A stretch of 64,000 nt of DNA from CAJQLB01 sp905479065 (GTDB taxonomy: Bacteria; Bacteroidota; Bacteroidia; Flavobacteriales; Flavobacteriaceae), in assembly GCA_943846735.1 (NCBI GenBank), contig OX044364.1, positions 248,001 through 312,000 of the forward strand. The letters are read 5' to 3'. Numbering within the stretch: position 1 is the first letter of the stretch; each line of letters opens with the position of its first letter. The position numbers were made by a program, and so were the translations under genes. The notes beneath the pieces are model-generated. The model was not told the origin of the DNA and ran no database searches. It worked only from the letters and a program-made list of their open reading frames with translations. Of this stretch, positions 35,673-43,814 are shown piece after piece.

Positions 35673-36275
35673 TTAATTAGTTGCTTGTGAAGATAAGATT
35701 TTTAGTTCGTTTTTAGAATAAAAAAATAAATCTTTAAAGAAGAGTTTGAATTCTGATTCAAAGTCATGGTAGTAGTAACTTAAATCATTAATTGCTAAAT
35801 TCATTTTAGATTGATACCTGGTTCTTTTATTCATACCCTGTAATACTTCTTGAATACCATCCATGGAGGCATAATTTAAAAGCCAATTGTCAGAAATCAT
35901 GTAAGGAATGAATTTTTGCACTTTCAAGGGTAATAAATCGTGAAATTCATTTAAATAATTATAAAAATTATCACAATAAAGCGGTAAGGGGATGTTTGAA
36001 TAATCATACCAGTTTTTTGCTAAAAAATGATCGTAAAAAATATCGACAATGACACCTGAGTAATGACTATATTTTTTATGTAGACGTTTTGTACTTTGTC
36101 TTACAATATGATGATTGTCTGTGAATGTGTCAATATGTCTATGCAAAAGCACCCCTATTTGAACTTGTTCGGGATATATTTTGTATTGTTTTCCTTTGAT
36201 GCTATCTGCCATAAAATTACCAATGATAATTTCAGGGTTATCTCCCGATAATAATATGTGGGCTAAATAATTCAT
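35673..36275 (-). CDS. Acyl carrier protein phosphodiesterase-like (AcpH family)
   Basis: This 200-residue protein starts MNYLAHILLSGDNPEIIIGNFMAD, the N-terminal signature of ACP phosphodiesterases, which remove 4'-phosphopantetheine from ACP. LLHRHIDTFTDNH and YSGVIVDIFYDHFLAKNW supply the metal-binding His/Asp set of the HD-like fold. The length fits the family. It is divergent from glmM, with 72 bases between them. Enzyme activity is inferred; some family members have weak activity. Confidence 0.85.
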   Translation of the reverse strand: MNYLAHILLSGDNPEIIIGNFMADSIKGKQYKIYPEQVQIGVLLHRHIDTFTDNHHIVRQSTKRLHKKYSHYSGVIVDIFYDHFLAKNWYDYSNIPLPLYCDNFYNYLNEFHDLLPLKVQKFIPYMISDNWLLNYASMDGIQEVLQGMNKRTRYQSKMNLAINDLSYYYHDFESEFKLFFKDLFFYSKNELKILSSQATN

Positions 36276-36322
36276 TGTTGTAATTTACAAAATGTGATAA
36301 AAGAATTACGATTTTGAAATGT

Positions 36323-36330
36323 TATATTTG
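36323..36330 (+). promoter_or_regulatory. Promoter -7 box of glmM
   Basis: TATATTTG at 36323-36330 matches the -7 consensus and lies 17 bases before the ATG. No good TTTG is found 17-20 bases upstream, so the call rests on one element. Confidence 0.45.
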
Positions 36331-36347
36331 CGTTCTAAAAATTAATT

Positions 36348-37739
36348 ATGACTCTAATAAAATCGATATCAGGAATTAGAGGTACCATTGGTGGTACTGT
36401 TGGTGATAATCTCACACCTGTTGATGTTGTCAAATTTGCCTCGGCCTATGGAATTTGGCTTAAACAGCAAAGAAATAAAGATAACTATAAAGTTGTGGTT
36501 GGTCGTGATGCGAGAATTTCTGGCGAAATGATTCAAAATTTGGTAATGAATACCTTAGTTGGACTTGGTATTCATGTTGTTGATATTGGTCTATCAACTA
36601 CGCCTACAGTGGAAGTTGCTGTTCCTATAGAATTTGCAGACGGAGGAATTATATTAACTGCGAGTCATAACCCTAAGCAATGGAATGCATTAAAATTATT
36701 AAATTTTAAAGGGGAATTTTTAAATGCGAAAGAAGGACAGAACATACTTGATATTGCTGAATCGAAAGACATGTCGTTTTCGACTGTTAATACTTTAGGA
36801 AAAATCACCAAAAATGAGGCATATATTGATATTCATATAGATGAGGTCTTAAAGTTACCTTTAGTTGATGTGAAAGCTATTAAAAAGGCTGGATTTAAAA
36901 TAGTTGTGGACGGTGTTAATTCATCAGGAGGCATCGCAGTACCTAAATTATTAGAGCGTTTAGGGGTACATACTGTGGAGCTTTACTGCACGCCTAATGG
37001 GCACTTCCCTCACAATCCAGAACCTCTAAAAGAACATTTGACGGATTTATCTAAACTTGTGATTCAAGAGCGGGCTGACTTCGGTATTGTAGTAGATCCA
37101 GATGTAGACCGACTTGCTTTTGTGTGTGAGAATGGAGATATGTTTGGAGAAGAATACACCTTAGTAGCTTGTGCTGATTATGTGTTGAGTAAAACTTCAG
37201 GCAACACTGTGAGTAATATGAGTTCAACGAGAGCATTAAGAGACATTACATTATCCCATGGACAGAATTATCAAGCTAGCGCTGTCGGTGAAGTTAATGT
37301 GGTAGAGTTAATGAAATTGAACAAGGCCATAATTGGAGGTGAGGGTAATGGTGGTATTATCTATCCTGAATTACACTATGGTCGTGACGCTCTCGTTGGC
37401 ATTGCATTGTTTTTGAGCTTACTCGCCGAAAAAAATATGTCAGTAAGTTCCTTAAGAAATAGTTATCCGTCTTATTTTATGAGTAAAAATAAAATTCAAC
37501 TCACACCAAATTTAGATGTTGATAGTATTCTAGATAAAATGAAGTATCGCTACGAAGATCAGCAAATAAACGATATTGATGGCGTTAAAATAGACTTTGA
37601 AGATTGTTGGGTGCACCTTCGTAAGAGTAATACTGAACCAATTATAAGGATTTATACCGAAGCATTTTCACAAAATGAAGCCAATAGTTTAGCTGAAAAA
37701 ATAATTACTGAAATTCAACAGGAAGTTAAGGGATTATAG
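36348..37739 (+). CDS. glmM: Phosphoglucosamine mutase (phosphohexomutase family)
   Basis: This 463-residue enzyme is predicted to turn glucosamine-6-phosphate into glucosamine-1-phosphate for peptidoglycan and lipopolysaccharide. It has SGIRGTIGG at the N-terminus, the phosphoserine loop ILTASHNPKQWNALK, the metal loop VDPDVDRLAFV, the sugar loop GGEGNGGIIYPELHYGRDA, and the phosphate-binding RKSNTEPIIRIYTEA. All four active-site loops are complete. Phosphomannomutase activity cannot be fully excluded, but TASHNPKQWNA is the common GlmM form in this phylum. Confidence 0.87.
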   Translation: MTLIKSISGIRGTIGGTVGDNLTPVDVVKFASAYGIWLKQQRNKDNYKVVVGRDARISGEMIQNLVMNTLVGLGIHVVDIGLSTTPTVEVAVPIEFADGGIILTASHNPKQWNALKLLNFKGEFLNAKEGQNILDIAESKDMSFSTVNTLGKITKNEAYIDIHIDEVLKLPLVDVKAIKKAGFKIVVDGVNSSGGIAVPKLLERLGVHTVELYCTPNGHFPHNPEPLKEHLTDLSKLVIQERADFGIVVDPDVDRLAFVCENGDMFGEEYTLVACADYVLSKTSGNTVSNMSSTRALRDITLSHGQNYQASAVGEVNVVELMKLNKAIIGGEGNGGIIYPELHYGRDALVGIALFLSLLAEKNMSVSSLRNSYPSYFMSKNKIQLTPNLDVDSILDKMKYRYEDQQINDIDGVKIDFEDCWVHLRKSNTEPIIRIYTEAFSQNEANSLAEKIITEIQQEVKGL

Positions 37740-37820
37740 ATTAAATGAAAATAAGTATCTTCTATCTTTGAGACCTCATTATCAATTAAAGGTGTCCTTT
37801 ATTTGCTAATATGGTTTCAT

Positions 37821-38711
37821 TTATCGATACTTAGTTGGTACAGCATCTTTATGTTTCCATCGTTTATGTGTCCATAAATAATATTCAGGAGCTTCATAAA
37901 TTTGTTTTTCAAGCAGTCCCAGAAACGTATCCGTAATTTCATAATCTTTGAAACTGTGCGGATTCTCAGCGATTGTTTCAAAAGTTGTTTCGTAATAACC
38001 ACGTTTGGTTTTTTTTACACTAAAAAAAACGACTGACATATCTAATTTTTTTGCTAACATTTCAGCCCCGGTGTGCACGGGTACCATTATTCCCATAAAT
38101 TTCTCCCAATGATAAGCTTTGTTAATTTTAGGAGATTGGTCCGCATTAAAGCCATTAATGGTCAACTCCCCCAGTTTTTTTAAATTTTGGAGTGTTGGGA
38201 TTGCTTCTTTTGTGGTAATTAAATAACCATTAAAACGTCCTCTGATACGCTTCACTAATTTGTCAAAATATTTATTTGAAAGACGTTTGTAGACAGCATA
38301 ACATTTAAATTTCACATACCTGTCTAGAATGAATATCCACTCAAAATTAGCATAATGTCCACACATAAGGACAATACTTCTTTCTCCATCTTCATATTGT
38401 TTTAATTCATTAATATTGGTGAACTTATAACGCCTTTTCAAGTCAAATTCTGAAATGGTCATAAGCTTTATTGATTCAACCATGAGGTCACATAAATGAT
38501 GATAAAACTTTTTAGAAATTACAGTAATATCATGTTGGGTTTTATTCGGAAAAACAAGGTTAAGGTTTGCATTGACAACTTTCCTTCTGTAGCCTACTAA
38601 GTGAAACATGAATAAGTATAAAAAATCAGACACCATATAAAGTAAACGAAACGGAAGAAGTGATATCATCCATAATATCGGATATATTAAAATATAGGCG
38701 ACAAGTTGCAT
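37821..38711 (-). CDS. LpxL/HtrB-type lysophospholipid acyltransferase
   Basis: This 296-residue membrane acyltransferase is predicted to add a late acyl chain to lipid A or a related lipid. It has an N-terminal membrane anchor (LVAYILIYPILWMISLLPF), the HxxxxE active-site motif in MCGHYANFEWIF, NADQSPKINKAYHWEKFMG, and a C-terminal PEYYLWTHKRWKHK, which is typical of the family. It converges with glmM and is divergent from the rhomboid gene. Confidence 0.87.
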   Translation of the reverse strand: MQLVAYILIYPILWMISLLPFRLLYMVSDFLYLFMFHLVGYRRKVVNANLNLVFPNKTQHDITVISKKFYHHLCDLMVESIKLMTISEFDLKRRYKFTNINELKQYEDGERSIVLMCGHYANFEWIFILDRYVKFKCYAVYKRLSNKYFDKLVKRIRGRFNGYLITTKEAIPTLQNLKKLGELTINGFNADQSPKINKAYHWEKFMGIMVPVHTGAEMLAKKLDMSVVFFSVKKTKRGYYETTFETIAENPHSFKDYEITDTFLGLLEKQIYEAPEYYLWTHKRWKHKDAVPTKYR

Positions 38712-38725
38712 GGTGAAAGTTTAAA

Positions 38726-38754
38726 TTTGTTGTTGCAAATATATATTATATTTG
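38726..38754. promoter_or_regulatory. Overlapping divergent promoters, palindromic -7 boxes
   Basis: Rightward: TTTG (38726-38729), 17 bases, then TATATTTG (38747-38754) in front of the rhomboid gene. Leftward: the same box in reverse, CAAATATA (38736-38743), lies 25 bases before the acyltransferase start. The two -7 boxes form a perfect 8-base inverted repeat with a 3-base centre, so the two promoters physically overlap. Confidence 0.5.
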
Positions 38755-38783
38755 GTTTTTAACGTTTAAACAATATTAGCAAT

Positions 38784-39428
38784 TTGAATATAGTTACAGT
38801 TTTTTTAATAGGAATGAATATTCTTGTGTCGTTCAAAGGGTTCAATGATTTTTTGTTTTTTGAGAAATATAAATTTAACATAGGGGGTATTAAAAAAGGT
38901 GAACAAACCAGATTCTTAATTTCAGGATTTTTACACGTTGATCAAGCTCATTTATTTTTCAATTTATTTACCTTATATTTTTTCGCTGATGTTGTAATTT
39001 ATTTTTTAGGACCGTTAAACTTTTTAATTATTTATTTTGGAAGCCTTATCGCGGGTAATCTGGTTTCTTTTTACTTTCACAAAAACCAAAATAATTATAG
39101 CGCTGTGGGCGCAAGTGGTGCCATTACAGGAGTTTTGTATTCAGCAATTCTATTAAATCCTGATATGGAACTTTTTGTTATGTTTATTCCAATTCCAATC
39201 CCAGCCTATCTTTTTGGTATTGGATATTTATTGTATTCACTTTATGGTATGAAGAAAAATATTGGTAATATTGGTCATGATGCTCATTTTGGGGGCGCTA
39301 TAGGGGGTTACGTATTAACGTTGACTCTAGCATCTTGGGTGTTTCATGAAAATTTAATGATGGTGCTTTTACTAGCACTTCCAATTGTGTTGTTATTCAT
39401 TCTTAACAGAACAAACTATCTCAGTTAA
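38784..39428 (+). CDS. Rhomboid-family intramembrane serine protease, TTG start
   Basis: This 214-residue membrane protein has at least six hydrophobic helices. The catalytic dyad is Ser111 in VGASGAITG and His168 in GHDAHFGGAIGG. The oxyanion-side HLFFN (His56, Asn60) is present. It cleaves membrane proteins within the bilayer; the substrates are unknown. The start is TTG 38784, because the first helix begins there. The next ATG (38814) would cut into that helix. It abuts the convergent TlpA gene with no spacer between stop codons. Confidence 0.88.
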   Translation: MNIVTVFLIGMNILVSFKGFNDFLFFEKYKFNIGGIKKGEQTRFLISGFLHVDQAHLFFNLFTLYFFADVVIYFLGPLNFLIIYFGSLIAGNLVSFYFHKNQNNYSAVGASGAITGVLYSAILLNPDMELFVMFIPIPIPAYLFGIGYLLYSLYGMKKNIGNIGHDAHFGGAIGGYVLTLTLASWVFHENLMMVLLLALPIVLLFILNRTNYLS

Positions 39429-40586
39429 TTAATCTAAGAGCTCAGAAATTTTGTTTTCCAATGCTTTTCCTCGTAGTTTTTTTGCTAAAATAATTCCATC
39501 TTCATTTAAGACAAAGGTTGCAGGGATGGAGCTGATATTGTAAAGTTCTGCTACGGGATCTCGAAAATACATTAAACTCGATACTTGATGCCAAGTTAAA
39601 TTATCATTTTCAATAGCTTTTACCCATTGTTGTTTTGGATTGGATTGATTATTTCTGCCATCAAGAGAAACACCAATAATTTCTAATCCTTTGTCATGGT
39701 ATTTCTGATAAATGCTCACGAGGTTTGGATTTTCTCTTCGACACGGGCCACACCAAGCAGCCCAAAAGTCTATGATAGTGACTTTACCTTTTACCTCATC
39801 TAACGACAACATTTTGCCATTGGGGTCAAGTGACTTAAAATTAGGCGCTCTTCTTCCAATGCTGATAGATTCTTCACGTTCTTTTAGGGCTACAAAAGAA
39901 TTTATTTTTTGTCCAATGAATTTATTTGCAGCATTTTTGTTAATCACTTTTTTAAGTCCAATAAGATTTTTTCTGAATTTTTCAGTGTTTTGGTTAGTTC
40001 CGATTAATTGTGTTTCTAAAATGAGTAGGGAAACATCCAAATCAGTATTGTTATCAATAAATTCATGTGGATAGTCTGTTAGTTTTTTTCTAGCTTTATC
40101 GTACTCAATATTTTTATTGTTCAGTTTGATAGTGTCAAAATTTGATTTTGCATCTTTTCGTTCTGATCGTAAATTTACGACTACGTCATTTAGTTTTCTA
40201 AAATTTTTCTTGTAGATATTAAAAGAATTATTGTTTTTAGTTCCTTCAACTTTTGACAATTGTAAACTATCCTTATATAGGCTTATATTGGTTTCACCTG
40301 GTTCTAAAACAAATGCTAAACTACCTTTAATACTATTTACACTTAGGATACGTATGGCAGCATTGTTAACTTTTCCATTAAAACTAAATTCTTCATTAAC
40401 AACCATTGCGGTGTCAATGTTAATTTCTTGCCTTCTATTGTCTATGATTTTAATGTAGGCCCTGATTCCATTTAATACACCCGGAGCAGAAACATTTATT
40501 TGATATGTGTTTGGAGGTAATTGCTTTTCCTTTTCACAAGAAAAAGAAAAAATAATTATGAGTACAAGTAAAAGATATTTTTTCAT
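39429..40586 (-). CDS. TlpA-type thioredoxin-like lipoprotein with N-terminal DUF4369-like region
   Basis: This 385-residue protein has a lipoprotein signal (MKKYLLLVLIIIFSFSC, Cys17). Residues 25-130 resemble the DUF4369 domain often fused to Bacteroidota TlpA proteins (GVLNGIRAYIKIID; AFVLEPGETNISLYKDS). The C-terminal thioredoxin domain has GRRAPNFKSLDPNG, TIIDFWAAWCGPCRRENP (active CxxC) and ISSIPATFVLNEDG (cis-Pro loop). It probably serves as a periplasmic thiol-disulfide reductase, for example in cytochrome c maturation or oxidative damage repair. Confidence 0.9.
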   Translation of the reverse strand: MKKYLLLVLIIIFSFSCEKEKQLPPNTYQINVSAPGVLNGIRAYIKIIDNRRQEINIDTAMVVNEEFSFNGKVNNAAIRILSVNSIKGSLAFVLEPGETNISLYKDSLQLSKVEGTKNNNSFNIYKKNFRKLNDVVVNLRSERKDAKSNFDTIKLNNKNIEYDKARKKLTDYPHEFIDNNTDLDVSLLILETQLIGTNQNTEKFRKNLIGLKKVINKNAANKFIGQKINSFVALKEREESISIGRRAPNFKSLDPNGKMLSLDEVKGKVTIIDFWAAWCGPCRRENPNLVSIYQKYHDKGLEIIGVSLDGRNNQSNPKQQWVKAIENDNLTWHQVSSLMYFRDPVAELYNISSIPATFVLNEDGIILAKKLRGKALENKISELLD

Positions 40587-40741
40587 GGAGTCACGTATTT
40601 AAAATAGTCAACTGACTTTCGTATAATTTTTCGCTAAGATAGGAGTAAATCTCATTTTATGCAGTTTTTTTTTCACTACTAATTACGATTACTTACGATT
40701 CAAATTTTCATTTTACTTATTTTTGTTGAAAATATTTCTAA

Positions 40742-42130
40742 ATGTTTGATGACAAATCTATCATAGCTTTGGCAAGTCCACCAGGATCTGGTGCAATATC
40801 TTTAATTCGAATTTCAGGGAGTGATGCTATTGTGCTAGGTGATACGTGTTTTAAATCAATAAAAAATAAAAGGTTAGTTAATCAAAAAACACATACTATT
40901 CACCTCGGTCATATTATGGATGAAGATCGGGTTCTAGATGAAGTACTGGTATCTGTATTCAAAGGACCGCATTCGTATACTGGAGAAAATATTATTGAAA
41001 TTTCATGTCATGGAAGTCCATTTATTCAGCAAGAAATCATACAATTATTTATAAGATCAGGTTGTCGCGTTGCGAGGCCTGGAGAGTTTACTTTACGCGC
41101 TTTTTTAAATGGTAAATTAGATCTGAGTCAAGCTGAAGCTGTTGCTGATTTAATAGCAAGTGATAATGAAGCGTCTCATCAAATTGCCATGCAACAAATG
41201 CGTGGTGGATTTAGTAATGAAATAAAATCTTTAAGAAAAGAATTATTAAATTTCGCATCATTAATTGAACTTGAATTAGACTTCGCCGAGGAGGATGTTG
41301 AATTTGCAAATAGGAAAGATTTTGAGAAGCTGATTACAAAAATTATTCATGTTTTAAAGCATTTAATTGATTCATTTGCTGTAGGTAATGTTATCAAAAA
41401 TGGGATTCCTGTCGCGATAGTAGGTGAGCCTAATGTTGGAAAGTCAACGCTATTAAATGAATTGTTAAATGAGGATAAAGCCATTGTAAGTGAGGTAGCC
41501 GGAACTACACGAGATGCCATTGAAGACGAAATCACCATCAAAGGTGTTAATTTTAGATTTATTGATACCGCTGGGATAAGAGAAACAAACGATGTCGTCG
41601 AAAATATTGGTATTTCTAGAACGTATGAAAAAATAGATACGTCTCAGGTTGTTATTTATTTATTTGATGCCCATAAACATATTGGAGATTTTACTAAAAT
41701 GACATTGGAGATTGAAAAAATTAAAAACAAAAACCCACTGAGACCACTTTTAATTATTGCTAATAAAGTTGATAAGTTAACCACTTTACAAAAAGAAAAT
41801 TTAATTAAAACCATAAATGATGTAACATTACTCTCTGCAAAAACAGGATTGGGTGTGGATCATTTAAAAGATGCTCTGCTTGAATGTGTCAATCTTGGCA
41901 TTTTAAGAAACAACGAAACTATCGTGACAAATTCAAGACATTACGATGCTTTACTAAAAGCCTTGAATGAAATTCAAAAAGTTCAATTAGGTATCGATGA
42001 CAATTTATCAGGTGATTTGCTGGCAATTGATATTCGCCAAGCACTTTATCATTTTGGAGAAATAACAGGAGAAATTTCATCTGATGACTTATTAGGAAAT
42101 ATCTTTGCAAACTTTTGTATTGGAAAGTAA
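40742..42130 (+). CDS. mnmE: tRNA modification GTPase MnmE
   Basis: This 462-residue GTPase works with MnmG to modify U34 of tRNAs. The N-terminal folate-binding domain has ALASPPGSGAISLIRISG. The G domain starts near residue 228 with GEPNVGKSTLLNELL, followed by DTAGIRETND and NKVDKL. The C-terminus ends with the required FCIGK. The gene is complete even though a mobile element begins immediately downstream. The 3' end of this gene is a known integration target in other bacteria (SGI1 in Salmonella uses it). Confidence 0.97.
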   Translation: MFDDKSIIALASPPGSGAISLIRISGSDAIVLGDTCFKSIKNKRLVNQKTHTIHLGHIMDEDRVLDEVLVSVFKGPHSYTGENIIEISCHGSPFIQQEIIQLFIRSGCRVARPGEFTLRAFLNGKLDLSQAEAVADLIASDNEASHQIAMQQMRGGFSNEIKSLRKELLNFASLIELELDFAEEDVEFANRKDFEKLITKIIHVLKHLIDSFAVGNVIKNGIPVAIVGEPNVGKSTLLNELLNEDKAIVSEVAGTTRDAIEDEITIKGVNFRFIDTAGIRETNDVVENIGISRTYEKIDTSQVVIYLFDAHKHIGDFTKMTLEIEKIKNKNPLRPLLIIANKVDKLTTLQKENLIKTINDVTLLSAKTGLGVDHLKDALLECVNLGILRNNETIVTNSRHYDALLKALNEIQKVQLGIDDNLSGDLLAIDIRQALYHFGEITGEISSDDLLGNIFANFCIGK

Positions 42131-42135
42131 CTACT

Positions 42136-42199
42136 TTCTTTTATTTGTTAATCCCTTGTTATTGTTGACTTTATAGTATTTTATCTTCTTTTATTTGTT
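42136..42199 (+). repeat. 14-bp direct repeat at element left end
   Basis: TTCTTTTATTTGTT occurs at 42136-42149 and again at 42186-42199, 50 bases apart, in the non-coding stretch between mnmE and the first element gene. Such paired repeats near an integrase can be arm-type binding sites, but AT-richness makes chance similarity possible. Confidence 0.55.
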
Positions 42200-42237
42200 G
42201 TTTATTTGCTCTTTTTTGATTAAATTTGTTGTATATC

Positions 42238-42292
42238 TGTTGCCTAAAATATAGAATTGTTGCCCATTTCTGTTGGCGAAGATATTGGCGAA
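42238..42292 (+). repeat. Short paired repeats TGTTGCC and TTGGCGAA
   Basis: TGTTGCC occurs at 42238-42244 and 42258-42264, two helical turns apart. TTGGCGAA occurs at 42273-42280 and 42285-42292, 12 bases apart. They continue the repeat-rich leader in front of the HTH/integrase genes. Confidence 0.5.
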
Positions 42293-42297
42293 ATGAT

Positions 42298-42347
42298 GCA
42301 CCATAACGCACCACGTTGCACCATTACGCTACATAAAGCACCATTTA
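42298..42347 (+). repeat. Five GCACCA hexamers phased at exactly 10 bp
   Basis: GCACCA starts at 42298, 42308, 42318 and 42338. The missing step at 42328 is filled by GCTACA, a two-mismatch copy. The 4-base spacers differ. The array ends directly at the HTH gene's ATG (42347). A 10-bp period puts every copy on one face of the helix, as for cooperative protein binding. It is likely an operator or recombinase/excisionase arm-site array. Confidence 0.7.
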
Positions 42348-42712
42348 TGAGCAGTAATTTATTCATTCCTAAAACTTGTAAGCATTGCGGTAATGCATTT
42401 ACAGCACGTACAACAGTTACTAAATACTGTGGTGAAACTTGTGCAAAAAGAGCCTATAAGGCACGCAAACGAAAAGAAAAAATTCAAGCTACTCTTACTG
42501 AAGATATGCAACAACAAAAAGAAATTGTTGAGGTTCATAATCCTAATGCAGTAAATAACAAGGATTTTTTAAGTGTTACAGAAGCCTCACAACTTATTGG
42601 AGTAAGTAGATGGACCATTCAAAGAATGATACAACAAGGTCGTTTAAAAGCAGTTCCTTTTGGTAGAAAGCGTATTGTGGCCAGATGGCAAATAGAAAAC
42701 CTATTTAATTAA
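42347..42712 (+). CDS. Zn-ribbon plus helix-turn-helix protein next to integrase
   Basis: This protein of about 121 residues has an N-terminal four-Cys ribbon (CKHCGNAFTARTTVTKYCGETC) and a basic stretch (KRAYKARKRKEK). Its C-terminal MerR/excisionase-type HTH reads FLSVTEASQLIGVSRWTIQRMI then GRLKAVPFGRKRIV. An open frame begins at 42257, but that part is the phased GCACCA array, not conserved protein, so ATG 42347 is chosen. It ends 7 bases before the integrase. It is probably a recombination directionality factor or a regulator acting on the upstream array. Confidence 0.75.
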   Translation: MSSNLFIPKTCKHCGNAFTARTTVTKYCGETCAKRAYKARKRKEKIQATLTEDMQQQKEIVEVHNPNAVNNKDFLSVTEASQLIGVSRWTIQRMIQQGRLKAVPFGRKRIVARWQIENLFN

Positions 42713-42719
42713 TTCCATT

Positions 42720-43814
42720 ATGAAAGTAACATTAAGACAACGCAAAAAGAATAATAAGATTAGCCTGTATTTAGATTACTATCATAAAGGCAAACGTAAA
42801 ACCGAATACTTACGCTTATACCTTACATCTAATCCTAAAACCAAAACTGAAAGAGAGGTCAATAAGAAAACCAAGCAACTTGCAGAAACTATATGTGCAC
42901 AGCGACAAATAGAAATTCAAAACGGTATTTATGGCTTTCAAGATATTGAAAAGCTAAAAGGTAGTTTTATTACTTATATCACAGCTTTAGCAGAAAAGAA
43001 AAATACAAGCTCTGGCAATTATGGTAATTGGAATAGTATGCTAAAACATTTAAAAAAGTTTTGTCCAACAGATGTTAGTTTTCAAGATATAGACAAATCG
43101 TTTGTTGAACGTTTCAAAGAGTATTTAGATAAAGATGCAATAGGTAGAGCAGGTAAGCAACTGTCTCAAAATTCAAAATATTCGTATTACGGTAAATTTT
43201 CAGCAGCATTAAAACAAGCGGTTAAGGATGGAATATTAAAAGTAAATCCTGCAAATGGCGTAGAGTATTTTAAACAAGGTGAACCTCAACGAGAATTTTT
43301 AACGCTTGACGAATTACAAAATGCTGTTAATACAGAATGTGAACTTCCTATTTTAAAGAATGCTTTTATTTTTTCAGCTTTAACCGGATTACGTTGGTCA
43401 GATATTGAAAAACTAATATGGTCAGAAATCCAGCACTCAAAAGAAATGGGATATTATATCCGATTTAGACAAAAGAAAACTAAAGGTGTTGAAACCTTAC
43501 CAATATCAGACCAAGCAAGAAATCTATTAGGAGAAAAAGGTAATCCAGACGATAAAGTATTTGATGGCTTACATTATAGTGCCTGGTCTAATTTAAAATT
43601 ACAACAATGGATGATGAAGGCAGGTATTACTAAAACTATTACGTTTCATTGTGCGCGTCATACCTACGCTACCTTACAATTAACTTTGGGTACAGACATA
43701 TATACTGTATCAAAATTATTAGGTCATAAAGAGTTACGCACTACACAGATATATGCCAAAGTAATTGACGATAAAAAGAAAGAAGCTGCTAACCGTATTC
43801 AATTGGATTTATAA
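42720..43814 (+). CDS. Tyrosine recombinase (integrase)
   Basis: This 364-residue site-specific recombinase has an N-terminal arm-binding region (KNNKISLYLDYYHKGKRKTEYL), a SAM-like core-binding domain (100-180) and a catalytic domain. The catalytic residues are Arg225 (LTGLRWSD), a Lys near 253, His310-x2-Arg313 (HCARHTYATLQL), His336 (LLGHKEL) and Tyr345 (QIYAKV). All are present, so it should be active. It most likely integrates the element at the 3' end of mnmE. It overlaps the next gene by one base (TAATG). Confidence 0.93.
   Translation: MKVTLRQRKKNNKISLYLDYYHKGKRKTEYLRLYLTSNPKTKTEREVNKKTKQLAETICAQRQIEIQNGIYGFQDIEKLKGSFITYITALAEKKNTSSGNYGNWNSMLKHLKKFCPTDVSFQDIDKSFVERFKEYLDKDAIGRAGKQLSQNSKYSYYGKFSAALKQAVKDGILKVNPANGVEYFKQGEPQREFLTLDELQNAVNTECELPILKNAFIFSALTGLRWSDIEKLIWSEIQHSKEMGYYIRFRQKKTKGVETLPISDQARNLLGEKGNPDDKVFDGLHYSAWSNLKLQQWMMKAGITKTITFHCARHTYATLQLTLGTDIYTVSKLLGHKELRTTQIYAKVIDDKKKEAANRIQLDL

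Noticed and set aside
42257..42346. N-terminal extension of the HTH protein (open frame from 42257).
   Set aside because: The stretch is made of the 10-bp GCACCA array, begins with TTG, and encodes no family sequence. ATG 42347 is the better start.
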